A stretch of 39,109 nt of DNA from an uncultured Synergistales bacterium (GCA_905233645.1 CAJODZ010000002.1:2665-41773); one strand, 5' to 3'. Shown: positions 23,625 through 32,173, counted from the stretch's first letter. Made by a program: numbers and translations. Notes: generated from the sequence alone by a model not told the origin.

Positions 23625-24131
23625 ATGAGCAAAGTAATGGAAGATTTAGCGGCGGCTTTTGCAGGTGAGTCTCAGGCTAACAGAAAATATACAGCGTTCG
23701 CGGAACAGGCCGAAAAAGATAATTTACCCGGCGTAGCAAAGATGTTCAGAGCTATTGCGTCGGCTGAAACTTTACATGCGATTTCACATTTTAAAACTAT
23801 GGGCGGAGTAAAAACGACGGCTGAAAATTTAAAGGCAGCTCTTGACGGTGAGACGCATGAATTTACGACGATGTATCCTGATTTCATCAAAGACGCTGAA
23901 GCCGAAGGTAACGCGAAAGCTAAAGCAAGTTTCAACATGGCTAACGAAGCAGAAAAAGCGCACGGAGCTTTATACAAGAAGACGCTTGAAAACTTAGACA
24001 GCCTTAAAGGCAAAGACATTGACTGGTACGTTTGCCCTATATGCGGTTATGTACATGAAGGTTCAGCTCCTGAGCAGTGTCCTATTTGCAAAGTTCCAGG
24101 AAGTAAATTTTTAAAGAACCCTGAGAAATAA
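23625..24131 (+). CDS. Rubrerythrin
   Basis: Rubrerythrin reduces hydrogen peroxide in anaerobes using a di-iron site and a rubredoxin iron. The N-terminal four-helix domain has FAGESQANRKY and SAETLHAISHF, and a second Glu-x-x-His appears as NEAEKAHGALY. The C-terminal rubredoxin domain has WYVCPICGYVHEG and PEQCPICKVPG. An in-frame ATG at 23556 would add 23 unrelated residues. GGAGG at 23610-23614 fixes the ATG at 23625, giving 168 residues. It is monocistronic, ending in the terminator at 24154. Confidence 0.95.
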   Translation: MSKVMEDLAAAFAGESQANRKYTAFAEQAEKDNLPGVAKMFRAIASAETLHAISHFKTMGGVKTTAENLKAALDGETHEFTTMYPDFIKDAEAEGNAKAKASFNMANEAEKAHGALYKKTLENLDSLKGKDIDWYVCPICGYVHEGSAPEQCPICKVPGSKFLKNPEK

Positions 24132-24153
24132 TTTAGCAATTTGTAATTTTTTA

Positions 24154-24185
24154 GCCGTCTCCTGAAAATGGAGGCGGTTATTTTT
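24154..24185 (+). terminator. Rubrerythrin terminator
   Basis: CCGTCTCC pairs with GGAGGCGG around TGAAAAT, followed by TTATTTTT. Nearly the same hairpin recurs at 25337, so the GT8 gene is flanked by twin terminators. Confidence 0.85.
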
Positions 24186-24242
24186 AAAAAAGTGTTATAA
24201 AATATGTCAATGCTTAATTTTTAAAAAGGCAAATTTTTCGTA

Positions 24243-24304
24243 AGGAGTGCGCTTGACAAAATGCAAAATTCCCAAATAATTGGGCAACGAGCAACGAGCA
24301 ACAG
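24243..24304 (+). promoter_or_regulatory. Leader of the GT8 gene with 7-mer repeat, joined in frame
   Basis: AAGGAGTGCGCTTGACAAAATG matches the layout of the other three leaders (GGAG site, TTGACA-like string, ATG). The frame continues without a stop through the repeat into the enzyme. The bases after the repeat (AGCCATAATTATGC) match those after the repeat at 38669, so the two leaders share ancestry. Confidence 0.55.
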
Positions 24305-25322
24305 CCATAATTATGCCCAATCACAAAAAATCCATATAGCATTATCAGTTTACGACCCTAAAGGAACTTACTCGCAACACGCAGGAGTTGTAATGACTTC
24401 AATTTTTGAGAACACTAAATCGCCGGTACGTATTTATATTTTGCATGACGAAACTTTAACACAAGATAACCGCGAAAAATTTTTAAGAACAGCTGAAAAA
24501 TATAATCAAGAAGTAATTTTTATAAACGTTACAGAATATGCTAAAAAAATTCAGGGCGAAGCTTTATTGCTTTTTCAAAGCACCTTTTCAATAGGAACAG
24601 CATACAGACTTTTCATTCCAGATTTAATAAACTTAGAAAAAATAATTTATTTAGATTGCGATATAGCAGTAAATCTTGACATAAAAGAACTTTGGGAGAT
24701 AGATGTTAATGATTATTATGCAGCAGCTGTAATGTTTTACACAAATAACAATATCGTTTCACGCATTCGTCGTAAAATTAACGGTTTTCCTAGCGACAAT
24801 CATTCTTATTGTAATGCCGGTATTATGGTAATGAATCTCAAAAACATTCGTAAATTGGGTAATTTATTTGAAATATCATACAAATGGTTAAAACGTCATT
24901 TACATTCATCGCCCAATGCTGATAATGACATTCTGGACATAATATTTTTAGGACATATTAAACCAATCGATGAAAGGCTGAACTACAGAGTAAATTTACA
25001 TACCGGCGTAGAGCTTGAACAACTCAATAACTGCATAATTCATACTGCAGCACGTCCAAAACTCTGGGAAATAAACGGACTGCCTGCTCAATATATATAC
25101 TGGAACTATTATTTAAAATCGGCTTGGGGCGAAAATAAAACGCGCGAAGAAATTGTGAAAACACTACTCGATGCCTCTAGACAAGAAACACAAAAAACTA
25201 AATATAATATATTTGTGCGGATATATTATCGAGCGTGTAATGAAATTCGGCGCACAACTTTTGGACAGGTTGTAGCTCTTTTATATAATGAATTCTTATA
25301 TCGCATTGGTTTAAAAAAATAA
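24261..25322 (+). CDS. Glycosyltransferase family 8 protein
   Basis: GT8 enzymes are retaining transferases that add galactose or glucose from UDP-sugars, as in LPS core synthesis. The conserved domain opens at IHIALSVYDPKGTYSQHAGV, about residue 28. The metal-binding DxD is Asp132-Cys-Asp134 in YLDCDIAVNLDIKELW. YCNAGIMVMNL and the late HTAARPKLW follow. Residues 1-27 come from the leader and include a 7-base repeat. The current repeat number keeps the ATG in frame (ON state). A basic tail ends the 353 residues. It stands alone between terminators. The acceptor is unknown. Confidence 0.87.
   Translation: MQNSQIIGQRATSNSHNYAQSQKIHIALSVYDPKGTYSQHAGVVMTSIFENTKSPVRIYILHDETLTQDNREKFLRTAEKYNQEVIFINVTEYAKKIQGEALLLFQSTFSIGTAYRLFIPDLINLEKIIYLDCDIAVNLDIKELWEIDVNDYYAAAVMFYTNNNIVSRIRRKINGFPSDNHSYCNAGIMVMNLKNIRKLGNLFEISYKWLKRHLHSSPNADNDILDIIFLGHIKPIDERLNYRVNLHTGVELEQLNNCIIHTAARPKLWEINGLPAQYIYWNYYLKSAWGENKTREEIVKTLLDASRQETQKTKYNIFVRIYYRACNEIRRTTFGQVVALLYNEFLYRIGLKK
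24284..24304 (+). repeat. Heptamer tandem repeat (GCAACGA x2.7) inside the GT8 gene
   Basis: Two perfect GCAACGA units are followed by GCAACAG. One unit more or less shifts the frame and would truncate the glycosyltransferase. Confidence 0.7.
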
Positions 25323-25336
25323 TCAAAAATTTTTTA

Positions 25337-25370
25337 GCCGTCTCCTGAAAAATGGAGGCGGAAATTTTTT
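25337..25370 (+). terminator. GT8 gene terminator
   Basis: CCGTCTCC pairs with GGAGGCGG around TGAAAAAT, followed by a T run at 25365-25370. It is a near duplicate of the hairpin at 24154. Confidence 0.85.
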
Positions 25371-25454
25371 ATGCGTGTAAAATTTAATAAACATGTTATA
25401 TAATTTCTACGCTTATGAATTTTAAAATTACTGACCAAATTAAAAATATCCCAT

Positions 25455-25556
25455 GATTTTTGCAACTACGTTTACCACTACAAAAAAGCTTTTATAAATT
25501 TAGTCGTGCACTTTTTTAAATGCGTGTGCATTTTTTAACAAAGTGTCAAATTTTTT
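25455..25556 (+). repeat. Dispersed intergenic repeat, copy B
   Basis: The core GCAACTACGTTTACCACTAC lies at about 25462-25481 and the tail AACAAAGTGTCAAATTTTTT at 25537-25556. The opening hairpin of the other copies is absent here, because the GT8 terminator stands 85 bases before. The 420-base gap (25323-25742) otherwise holds only AT-rich sequence and a TATAAT at 25700-25705 without a well-spaced -35 box. Confidence 0.72.
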
Positions 25557-25742
25557 AAGAGCAGTTTTTAATTTTTTACTTTGACCTTTTAATATGCTTT
25601 TAAAAATTTTGGCATCGCTAAAAAATTATCGGCTTCATAAAAATTAAATTGCGTTTAAAAATTATTCCAACTTTTTTAATCTTGATAAAAATTGTCGGAT
25701 ATAATATCATTCACACGATTTGAAAATTAAGGAGGGTATACG

Positions 25743-26237
25743 ATGAAATTAACAACGACTACACGTTACGGCTTAATGGCTTTATCGGATTTGTGCGCAC
25801 ATTCTGAAACTGAGCCGGTCTGCGTAAATGAGGTCGCTTCACGTCAAAATATACCCGTTAATTATCTCGAAAGGATTTTTGCAAAATTAAGACGCGCGGA
25901 AATTTTAACAAGTGTTAGAGGCGCGCAAGGTGGTTTTAAATTAGCAAAGCCCGCTGAAAAAATTACAATTTCTGAAATTATGAATGCTCTGGGTGAAAAT
26001 GTAATTTTCGGAAATTGCCAGACTGAAAACGGTTGCGAAAATGCTAATTTGTGTCCAACGTTTGAATTGTGGCGGCGCGTTAAAAATTCTATTGACGAAA
26101 TTTTAAACACTACAACGCTCGCAGATTTGTTTAACACGAAAATTGCTTTGCTCGAAAAGAATTTTATAGACCCTGAACGCCAAAATGTCAGGGAAAAAGC
26201 TTTATTAAATAAAAAAATTCAGGAGGGAATTAAATAA
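25743..26237 (+). CDS. iscR: Rrf2 family regulator, IscR-like
   Basis: IscR-type proteins bind a [2Fe-2S] cluster and adjust Fe-S assembly genes. The winged helix region spans residues 1-70 (TTRYGLMALSDL ... NIPVNYLERIFAKLRRA ... GAQGGFKLA). Three cysteines that could hold a cluster are Cys92, Cys98 and Cys104. Length is 164 residues. AAGGAGGG precedes the ATG. It sits 4 bases before nifS, so it probably regulates its own operon. Confidence 0.88.
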   Translation: MKLTTTTRYGLMALSDLCAHSETEPVCVNEVASRQNIPVNYLERIFAKLRRAEILTSVRGAQGGFKLAKPAEKITISEIMNALGENVIFGNCQTENGCENANLCPTFELWRRVKNSIDEILNTTTLADLFNTKIALLEKNFIDPERQNVREKALLNKKIQEGIK

Positions 26238-26241
26238 AATC

Positions 26242-27432
26242 ATGTTCGTTTACATGGATCATACCGCTACTACTCCAACTAATCCCGAAGTTCTAAAAGC
26301 TATGATGCCTTATTTTTCGGAAAAATTTGGTAATCCTTCGTCGGTCTATTCGTTTTCAAAAGAGGCTCGTAACGCTATCGAACACGCCCGTGAACAAGTT
26401 GCTAAGGCTTTTAACGCTGAACCGTCAGAAATATATTTCACAAGTTCCGGCAGCGAGGCTGATAACTGGGCTTTAAAAGGAACGTTAGACAAAGCTTTAA
26501 AATCAGGCAAGGGCGACCATTTAATTACAAGTCAAATTGAACACCACGCGATTTTGCACACGGCTCAATATCTCGAAAAATATCGCGGAGTTAAAGTTAC
26601 TTATTTGCCCGTCGACAGTGAAGGCCGCGTAAATCCTGATGACGTTGAAAAGGCTATAACAGATAAAACAGCTCTCGTGTCTATCATGTTTGCTAATAAC
26701 GAAGTCGGAACAATTCAGCCCGTTAAAAAAATTGGTGAGATTTGCCGCGCGCATAAAGTTCCGTTTCACACTGACGCTGTACAGGCCGCCGCGCAATTAA
26801 ATATTGACGTTAAAGATTTAAATATCGATATGATGTCAATCTCAGGCCATAAAATGTACGCTCCAAAAGGCGTTGGCGCATTATTTTTACGTAAGGGCGT
26901 TAATCCTGAAAACTTTTTACACGGCGGAGCGCAGGAACGCAGACACAGAGCAAGCACTGAAAACGTTGCGGGCATTGTTGGACTTGGTGCGGCTATCGAA
27001 ATTTTGAAAGGGCGTTTGAATGATGACAAAGCTAAAATTTCAGCTTGGCGCGACAAAATTATTGCCGGCATTCAAAACAAAATCCCTCACGCAAAATTAA
27101 ACGGCGCACTCGGTGAAGAACGTTTGCCAAATAATATAAATTTCAGCTTTATCGGTGTCGAGGGCGAAACTTTATTATTAGATTTGGACGCAAAAGGTAT
27201 TTCGGCATCAACGGGGAGCGCGTGCTCATCTGAAAGTTTAGACCCTTCGCATGTCTTGTTGGCAATGGGTTTAAAACATGAACAAGCTCACGGTTCATTA
27301 AGATTTACGCTTGGCCGTTTGACAACTGACGAACACGTAAATTATTTGTTAGACGTTTTACCCGAAATTATCGAACGCAGACGTAACATGTCGCCTTTGT
27401 GGGAAGATTATTTAAAATCGCTTAAAGCATAA
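26242..27432 (+). CDS. nifS: Cysteine desulfurase NifS/IscS
   Basis: It removes sulfur from cysteine and passes it as persulfide to NifU for Fe-S cluster building. Opening MDHTATTPTNPEVL, the SSGSEADNWALKG segment, Lys204 in SISGHKMYAPKG (PLP Schiff base) and the catalytic Cys328 in STGSACSSESLDPSH are all present. The 396 residues are full length. It is followed after 38 bases by nifU. The length of the loop around the active Cys suits the NifS/IscS group rather than SufS. Confidence 0.95.
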   Translation: MFVYMDHTATTPTNPEVLKAMMPYFSEKFGNPSSVYSFSKEARNAIEHAREQVAKAFNAEPSEIYFTSSGSEADNWALKGTLDKALKSGKGDHLITSQIEHHAILHTAQYLEKYRGVKVTYLPVDSEGRVNPDDVEKAITDKTALVSIMFANNEVGTIQPVKKIGEICRAHKVPFHTDAVQAAAQLNIDVKDLNIDMMSISGHKMYAPKGVGALFLRKGVNPENFLHGGAQERRHRASTENVAGIVGLGAAIEILKGRLNDDKAKISAWRDKIIAGIQNKIPHAKLNGALGEERLPNNINFSFIGVEGETLLLDLDAKGISASTGSACSSESLDPSHVLLAMGLKHEQAHGSLRFTLGRLTTDEHVNYLLDVLPEIIERRRNMSPLWEDYLKSLKA

Positions 27433-27470
27433 AAATTTTTATAAATTATTTTTGAGGAGTGTGTAAAATT

Positions 27471-27887
27471 ATGGCTCTTGATTATAGTAAAAAGGTAATG
27501 GATCATTTTATAAATCCGCGTAACGTTGGTGAAATCGAAAATCCTGACGGAGTTGGCGAGGCCGGTAATCCTAAATGCGGCGATATCATGAAAATTTATT
27601 TAAAAGTTAATGACGCTGATAAAACGATTGAAGATGTTAAATTTAAAACGTTCGGTTGCGCGTCGGCTATTGCGTCATCAAGTATGGCTACAGAGTTAAT
27701 TAAAGGCAAATCAATCGAGGACGCATGGGACTTAACTAACAACGCCGTTGCAGAAGCTTTAGACGGTTTGCCGCCGATTAAAATGCATTGTTCGGTTTTG
27801 GCGGAAGAGGCTATCCACACAGCAATAAATGATTACCGCGCTAAACATGGACTTGAAGTTATCCCTATGGAGAAACACGAAGACTAA
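27471..27887 (+). CDS. nifU: Iron-sulfur scaffold protein NifU/IscU (N-terminal type)
   Basis: It is the scaffold on which new [2Fe-2S] and [4Fe-4S] clusters form. The three cluster cysteines Cys36, Cys63 and Cys107 and Asp38 are present in GNPKCGDIM, FGCASA and MHCSVLAEEAI. A GTG at 27459 would add four residues, but GAGGAG at 27453-27458 fits ATG 27471, giving 138 residues. The protein is the single-domain form, without the C-terminal Nfu part of full NifU. Confidence 0.94.
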   Translation: MALDYSKKVMDHFINPRNVGEIENPDGVGEAGNPKCGDIMKIYLKVNDADKTIEDVKFKTFGCASAIASSSMATELIKGKSIEDAWDLTNNAVAEALDGLPPIKMHCSVLAEEAIHTAINDYRAKHGLEVIPMEKHED

Positions 27888-28000
27888 TGCATTTTTAAAA
27901 ATAGAGTGTTAATATATCTCAGCCCTTAGCTTGGAGCATTGCGCTTACACTTTGTTCTCAGCTTGGAGGATTTTAATTTTAAGAGGTGGAATTTTTCCCG

Positions 28001-28267
28001 ATGATAACAAAAGATAAAAAGCAGGCAGTAATTAACGAGTACCGTACTCACGAAAACGACACAGGCTCACCCGAAGTCCAAATCGCTGTTTTAACTGAAC
28101 GTATCCGCGAATTAACAGAACATTTGAAAGTTCATAAAAAGGACTTCCATTCAAGACGCGGTTTATTAAAGATGGTCGGTTCACGCCGTCGTTTGCTTGC
28201 TTATTTACGCTCAAAGGATTTCAACAGATACCGTGATTTAATTGAGCGTTTAGGCTTGAGGCACTAA
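28001..28267 (+). CDS. rpsO: 30S ribosomal protein S15
   Basis: S15 binds 16S rRNA early in small-subunit assembly. [16 protein letters not shown], the His-Ser-Arg-Arg-Gly-Leu segment and the closing [11 protein letters not shown] are diagnostic. The frame can be extended to a GTG at 27986, but that GTG is part of the AAGAGGTGG ribosome site, so ATG 28001 is used, giving the usual 88 residues. The 113-base gap upstream has two AGCTTGGAG direct repeats (27928-27936 and 27959-27967), possibly part of an S15 autoregulatory leader. Confidence 0.97.
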   Translation: MITKDKKQAVINEYRTHENDTGSPEVQIAVLTERIRELTEHLKVHKKDFHSRRGLLKMVGSRRRLLAYLRSKDFNRYRDLIERLGLRH

Positions 28268-28290
28268 ATCAGGAGGTTAAATTTTTAATT

Positions 28291-28518
28291 ATGAAAAAAG
28301 ACATTCACCCCGAATATCAAGAATGTAAAGTAACTTGCTCATGCGGAAATACTTTCATGACGCGCTCAACTTTAAAAGAGATTAGAGTTGGTGTTTGTTC
28401 AGCTTGCCACCCGTTTTATTCAGGTAAGCGCGGAAGAGTATTAACAGAGGCCGGCCGTCTTGAGAAATTCCAGAAAAAATATCAAGGCGTTAATTACGGT
28501 CAGAAGACAGAAGTATAA
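28291..28518 (+). CDS. rpmE: 50S ribosomal protein L31, zinc-binding form
   Basis: L31 bridges the ribosomal subunits. The zinc-ligand cysteines are in VTCSCGNTF and [11 protein letters not shown], the C+ form. The 75 residues are typical. AGGAGG lies 14 bases before the ATG. The gene follows rpsO by 23 bases and is closed by a terminator. Confidence 0.96.
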   Translation: MKKDIHPEYQECKVTCSCGNTFMTRSTLKEIRVGVCSACHPFYSGKRGRVLTEAGRLEKFQKKYQGVNYGQKTEV

Positions 28519-28531
28519 CCAGAAGTTTTGT

Positions 28532-28561
28532 ACGGGGGGCGTTAATGTCCCCTGTTTTTTT
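28532..28561 (+). terminator. Terminator after rpmE
   Basis: ACGGGG pairs with CCCCTGT across GGGCGTTAATGT-type loop sequence, followed by TTTTTTT. It lies only about 10 bases before thyX, so thyX may be expressed by read-through or from a promoter not seen. Confidence 0.7.
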
Positions 28562-28569
28562 ATATTTAA

Positions 28570-29268
28570 ATGATGAAAGTAATTTTATTAGCTCACACTG
28601 AAAATCCGGACGCACTCGTCGCAGCAGCAGCCCGTTTATGTTATAAAGATGTCTCCGCCGAAGATTTGTTAAATGCTGAGGAGAATAATTTATCGCGAAA
28701 TTTAATAGCTGATTTATTTAAAAGCGGTCATCTCTCAACTTTTGAACACGTAAGTTTTACATTTGGCATTGAAGGAATTAGCCGCGTTACTTCACATCAA
28801 TTAGTACGGCACAGGCTGGCAAGTTTTTCACAGCAAAGCCAGCGTTATGTGCAAATGAATTATTATCCCGAAAATCAAAATGTTATTGTTCCGCCGTCTA
28901 TCGCTGAAAACGGTGAAGCATACGAATTATTTTTAAGACATGTTGAACAATCGCATTATGTTTATAAAAAATTATTAGAGCTTGGAATTAAAAAAGAGGA
29001 CGCAAGATTTATTCTGCCTCACGGTTATTCAACAAGACTTGTTTTAACGATGAACGCACGCGAATTACATCACTTTTTTAATTTAAGACTATGCCGCCGC
29101 GCTCAATGGGAAATTCATGAACTCGCAAGGCGAATGTTAGTTTTGTGCCGCGAAAAAGCACCAGTATTATTTGAAAAAGCCGGCGCACCTTGTATCTTTG
29201 GTGAATGTAATCAGGCAAAACCTTGCGGAAAACCTTATAAAGATATGGAGGAGTTATTGCTTGCTTAA
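28570..29268 (+). CDS. thyX: Flavin-dependent thymidylate synthase
   Basis: ThyX makes dTMP from dUMP using methylene-tetrahydrofolate and FAD, replacing ThyA. The signature RHRLASFSQQSQRY matches the ThyX motif RHRxxSxxxxSxRY. TFEHVSFTF, a Gly-Tyr-Ser-Thr-Arg segment and NARELHHFFNLRLC are also family features. The 232 residues are usual. No ribosome site is obvious, and the start may be either of two adjacent ATGs (28570 or 28573). Confidence 0.96.
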   Translation: MMKVILLAHTENPDALVAAAARLCYKDVSAEDLLNAEENNLSRNLIADLFKSGHLSTFEHVSFTFGIEGISRVTSHQLVRHRLASFSQQSQRYVQMNYYPENQNVIVPPSIAENGEAYELFLRHVEQSHYVYKKLLELGIKKEDARFILPHGYSTRLVLTMNARELHHFFNLRLCRRAQWEIHELARRMLVLCREKAPVLFEKAGAPCIFGECNQAKPCGKPYKDMEELLLA

Positions 29269-30190
29269 AAAATTATTTAAAAATTTGCACTTGTTAATTT
29301 TAATCACGCTGAATTTATTTGAACTTGAGAATAAAAGAATACCCGTCGGCGGTCAAGCTGTAATTGAAGGCGTTTTAATGAAGGGCAAAAAATTATGGGG
29401 CTTGGCTGTTCGTAAAACATCGGGTGAAATCTTTTCAGAGGCTTGGCCTAACAAATCACGCACTGAGAGAATGCCTTTTAAACTGCCTTTTGTTCGCGGT
29501 GTAGTCGTTATGTGCGAGATGATGGCAACGGGTTTTAAAGCTTTATCGAAATCAGCAGCCGTAGCTCTCGAAGAGACGCAGGAACAATTTACATTTAAAG
29601 ATTTATTGATGTCTGTGTTAATTGCAATTTTTGCGGTTGGCGGATTATTTATTGCGTTGCCGTTGTGGAGCGCGAAATTATTAAATTTATCGCCGTTGAT
29701 GACAAATATTGCAGAAGGAGTTTTCAGGGCTGTAATTTTTATCGCTTACGTTGCAATAATCGGACTATGGAGCGATATAAAACAAGTTTTTAAATATCAT
29801 GGCGCGGAACATAAAACTATAAATGCTTTTGAGGGCGGACTTGAAATGACACCTGAAAATATTATGAAATGTTCACGCATTCACCCTCGTTGCGGAACTT
29901 CATTTTTATTGATAGCCGTAATCGTTAGCATAATTGTATTTTCGCCGGTCAAAATTTTAATTGGCGGAAGTTTTTTAAATCAAGTTTTAGCGCGCATAAT
30001 TTTAATTCCTGTTGTTATCGGCATATCTTACGAAATAATCAGACTTGCTTCAAATTCGGGGACTGTTGGAAAATTTTTCATAAGCCCGTTTTTAACATTG
30101 CAATATTTAACGACTAGAGAACCAGACATAAAACAAGCTGAAGTCGGTTTAAAATCACTTGATACGGCCATGAACGGAGGCATAATTTAA
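29261..30190 (+). CDS. yqhQ: DUF1385 family membrane protein, YqhQ-like
   Basis: This conserved integral membrane protein of unknown function is often encoded next to prfA/prmC. Family hallmarks are IPVGGQAVIEGVLMKG near the start, KYHGAEHKTINAFE and SRIHPRCGTSFLLI. Three to four membrane segments lie about 105-165 and 205-265. An open frame reaches 29171, but GGAGGAG at 29247-29253 points to TTG 29261, giving 309 residues with an 8-base overlap with thyX. The next gene, prfA, follows after 1 base. Confidence 0.88.
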   Translation: MLKKLFKNLHLLILITLNLFELENKRIPVGGQAVIEGVLMKGKKLWGLAVRKTSGEIFSEAWPNKSRTERMPFKLPFVRGVVVMCEMMATGFKALSKSAAVALEETQEQFTFKDLLMSVLIAIFAVGGLFIALPLWSAKLLNLSPLMTNIAEGVFRAVIFIAYVAIIGLWSDIKQVFKYHGAEHKTINAFEGGLEMTPENIMKCSRIHPRCGTSFLLIAVIVSIIVFSPVKILIGGSFLNQVLARIILIPVVIGISYEIIRLASNSGTVGKFFISPFLTLQYLTTREPDIKQAEVGLKSLDTAMNGGII

Positions 30191-30191
30191 C

Positions 30192-31271
30192 ATGAATATT
30201 GAACCGAAATTACAAGCTCTTGAAGAGGAATTTAACGAGACCGAGAAAAAATTATCCGACCCTGAAATTATTTCAGACCCTAAAGAATTGCAATTATTAG
30301 GGCAGAAACGCTCAAAGCTTGAGCCGGTCGTAAATATGTACCGTGAATACAAAGACGCTCAAAAATCAATCAGCGAAGCTAAAGAATTATTAAAGAGCGG
30401 TGATAGCGAATTAGAGGCGTTAGCAAAAGAGGAACTCGAAAATTTAGAGCCGAAAATCGAAAATTTCACGCGCGATTTAACGTTATTATTATTGCCTCAA
30501 GACCCTAACGATGAAAAAAGCGTTGTCGTTGAAATTCGTGCCGGCACTGGCGGAGACGAGGCGACTTTATTTGCGGCTGACTTATTCAGAATGTATACAA
30601 GATTTTGCGAGCGTCAACACTGGAAAATCGAAATCATTGACAGCAGCACTAACACGGCTGGAATTGGCGGTTATAAAGAGATTGTCTTCAGCATTGCTAC
30701 AAAGGGCGCGTACAGTAAGATGAAGTATGAAAGCGGCGTGCATCGTGTTCAAAGAGTACCCGTTACTGAAGCCGGAGGACGTATTCACACAAGTGCGGCG
30801 ACTGTTGCTGTATTGCCTGAGGCTGATGACGTTGAAGTCGAAATCAGACAGGAAGATTTAAAAATTGATACATACCGTTCAAGCGGTGCAGGCGGTCAAC
30901 ATGTAAATATGACAGACTCCGCTGTAAGAATAACGCATTTGCCTACGGGAATAGTTGTAACTTGCCAGGACGAACGCTCACAAATTAAGAACAGGGCGCG
31001 CGCAATGTCATATTTAAAAACTAAGTTATACGATTTAGAACAGCAAAAGCAAAATTCTGAACAAGCCTCAGAAAGGAGGGGCATGATTGGTTCAGGCGAC
31101 CGCTCGGAAAGAATTAGAACGTACAATTTTCCGCAAAACAGAATTACAGACCACCGAATAAATTTGACGTTGTATAAACTTGAGGCATATTTAGACGGCG
31201 ATTTATACGAGATGATGGACGCGATGTTATTAGCTGAACAGACGCAAAAATTACAGGACATGGAAGGCTAA
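30192..31271 (+). CDS. prfA: Peptide chain release factor 1
   Basis: RF1 releases the peptide at UAA and UAG stops. The peptidyl-hydrolysis GGQ is at residues 234-236 (SSGAGGQHVNMTDSAVR). The codon-recognition tripeptide in QRVPVTEAGG reads Pro-Val-Thr, the RF1 pattern (PxT) rather than the RF2 SPF. GTGGDEATLFAADLFRMY is another hallmark. The 359 residues are full length. prmC, which methylates the GGQ glutamine, follows after 5 bases. Confidence 0.97.
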   Translation: MNIEPKLQALEEEFNETEKKLSDPEIISDPKELQLLGQKRSKLEPVVNMYREYKDAQKSISEAKELLKSGDSELEALAKEELENLEPKIENFTRDLTLLLLPQDPNDEKSVVVEIRAGTGGDEATLFAADLFRMYTRFCERQHWKIEIIDSSTNTAGIGGYKEIVFSIATKGAYSKMKYESGVHRVQRVPVTEAGGRIHTSAATVAVLPEADDVEVEIRQEDLKIDTYRSSGAGGQHVNMTDSAVRITHLPTGIVVTCQDERSQIKNRARAMSYLKTKLYDLEQQKQNSEQASERRGMIGSGDRSERIRTYNFPQNRITDHRINLTLYKLEAYLDGDLYEMMDAMLLAEQTQKLQDMEG

Positions 31272-31276
31272 AACGA

Positions 31277-32173
31277 GTGAGCGTTAAAAATTTTATTCCC
31301 CCTGTTAAAAATGAGAATACGGGGGAATTTTTTATTGAGCGTTTAAAAAATGCCGGTATCAAAAATTACAAGCGCGAATATATTTGGTTAGTCTGTCATG
31401 CGTTAAACGAGCCTGAATATAAAATCTTACTCAAAAATAATTTCACACAGTCCGAATTTGACGCGGTAAATAATTTAATTACAAGACGCGAAAACGGAGA
31501 GCCTTTGCAATATATTTTGGGCAACGCGATTTTTTATGGCCGTGAATTTGAGTGCGGTGCAGGCGTTTTAATTCCAAGAGAGGACACAGAGATTTTAATT
31601 GACGCTGTTAAAAATTATTACGCTCCCGAAAAAAATTTCAGCTTTTTAGATTTTGGAACGGGTACGGGCTGTATTGCAATAACGTTATTGCTTGAGTTTA
31701 AAAATTCTGTTGCTTACATGTTAGAAATCAGTGATGAGGCCAAGAGTTACGCTTTAAAAAATTTGGTTAAATATAATTTGAATTTGAGCGGACGCATAAA
31801 TTTTTGTGAGCCTTTGAAATGCGATTTCATCATCAGTAATCCGCCATATATACCAACGAGTGAAATAGAATTACTTGAAAAGAGCGTTAAAAATTTTGAA
31901 CCGGTAACAGCACTTGACGGCGGCGAAGACGGTTTAAATTTTTACAGGCTGATTTTTGAAAAAGCAAAAAAGATTTTAAATGAGCATGGCCTGATAATTT
32001 TTGAGATTGGAAATTTAACACAAGCAAACTCTTTAAAAAATATTTGTCTTAATTATGGTTTTGAGCATGTAAAAAGCTTGAATGATTTAAAAGATTTGCC
32101 GCGCTGTGTAATTTTTAAAAAGCAAAATGATGGAGGTGAGATTTTTGCTGCGAACAATTTTTCTAAAAAATAA
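31277..32173 (+). CDS. prmC: Release factor glutamine methyltransferase PrmC
   Basis: PrmC methylates the GGQ glutamine of release factors. The substrate-recognition part is N-terminal. The SAM site reads FLDFGTGTGCIAI, and catalytic NPPY begins at Asn188. GEPLQYILGNAIFYGREF and LIPREDTEILI are typical. The only usable start is GTG 31277, with GGAAGG 9 bases upstream. Codons 7-18 carry a terminator-like hairpin. The 298 residues exceed the usual ~280 mainly at the N-terminus. Confidence 0.92.
   Translation: MSVKNFIPPVKNENTGEFFIERLKNAGIKNYKREYIWLVCHALNEPEYKILLKNNFTQSEFDAVNNLITRRENGEPLQYILGNAIFYGREFECGAGVLIPREDTEILIDAVKNYYAPEKNFSFLDFGTGTGCIAITLLLEFKNSVAYMLEISDEAKSYALKNLVKYNLNLSGRINFCEPLKCDFIISNPPYIPTSEIELLEKSVKNFEPVTALDGGEDGLNFYRLIFEKAKKILNEHGLIIFEIGNLTQANSLKNICLNYGFEHVKSLNDLKDLPRCVIFKKQNDGGEIFAANNFSKK
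31295..31335 (+). terminator. Terminator-like hairpin inside the prmC start region
   Basis: ATTCCCCC (31295-31302) pairs perfectly with GGGGGAAT (31321-31328), and TTTTTTATT follows. It has all parts of an intrinsic terminator but lies within the first 20 codons of prmC. Confidence 0.6.

Noticed and set aside
25323-25742. A small gene in the gap between GT8 and iscR
   Set aside because: The sequence is very AT-rich with frequent stops; only the terminator and repeat copy B could be supported.
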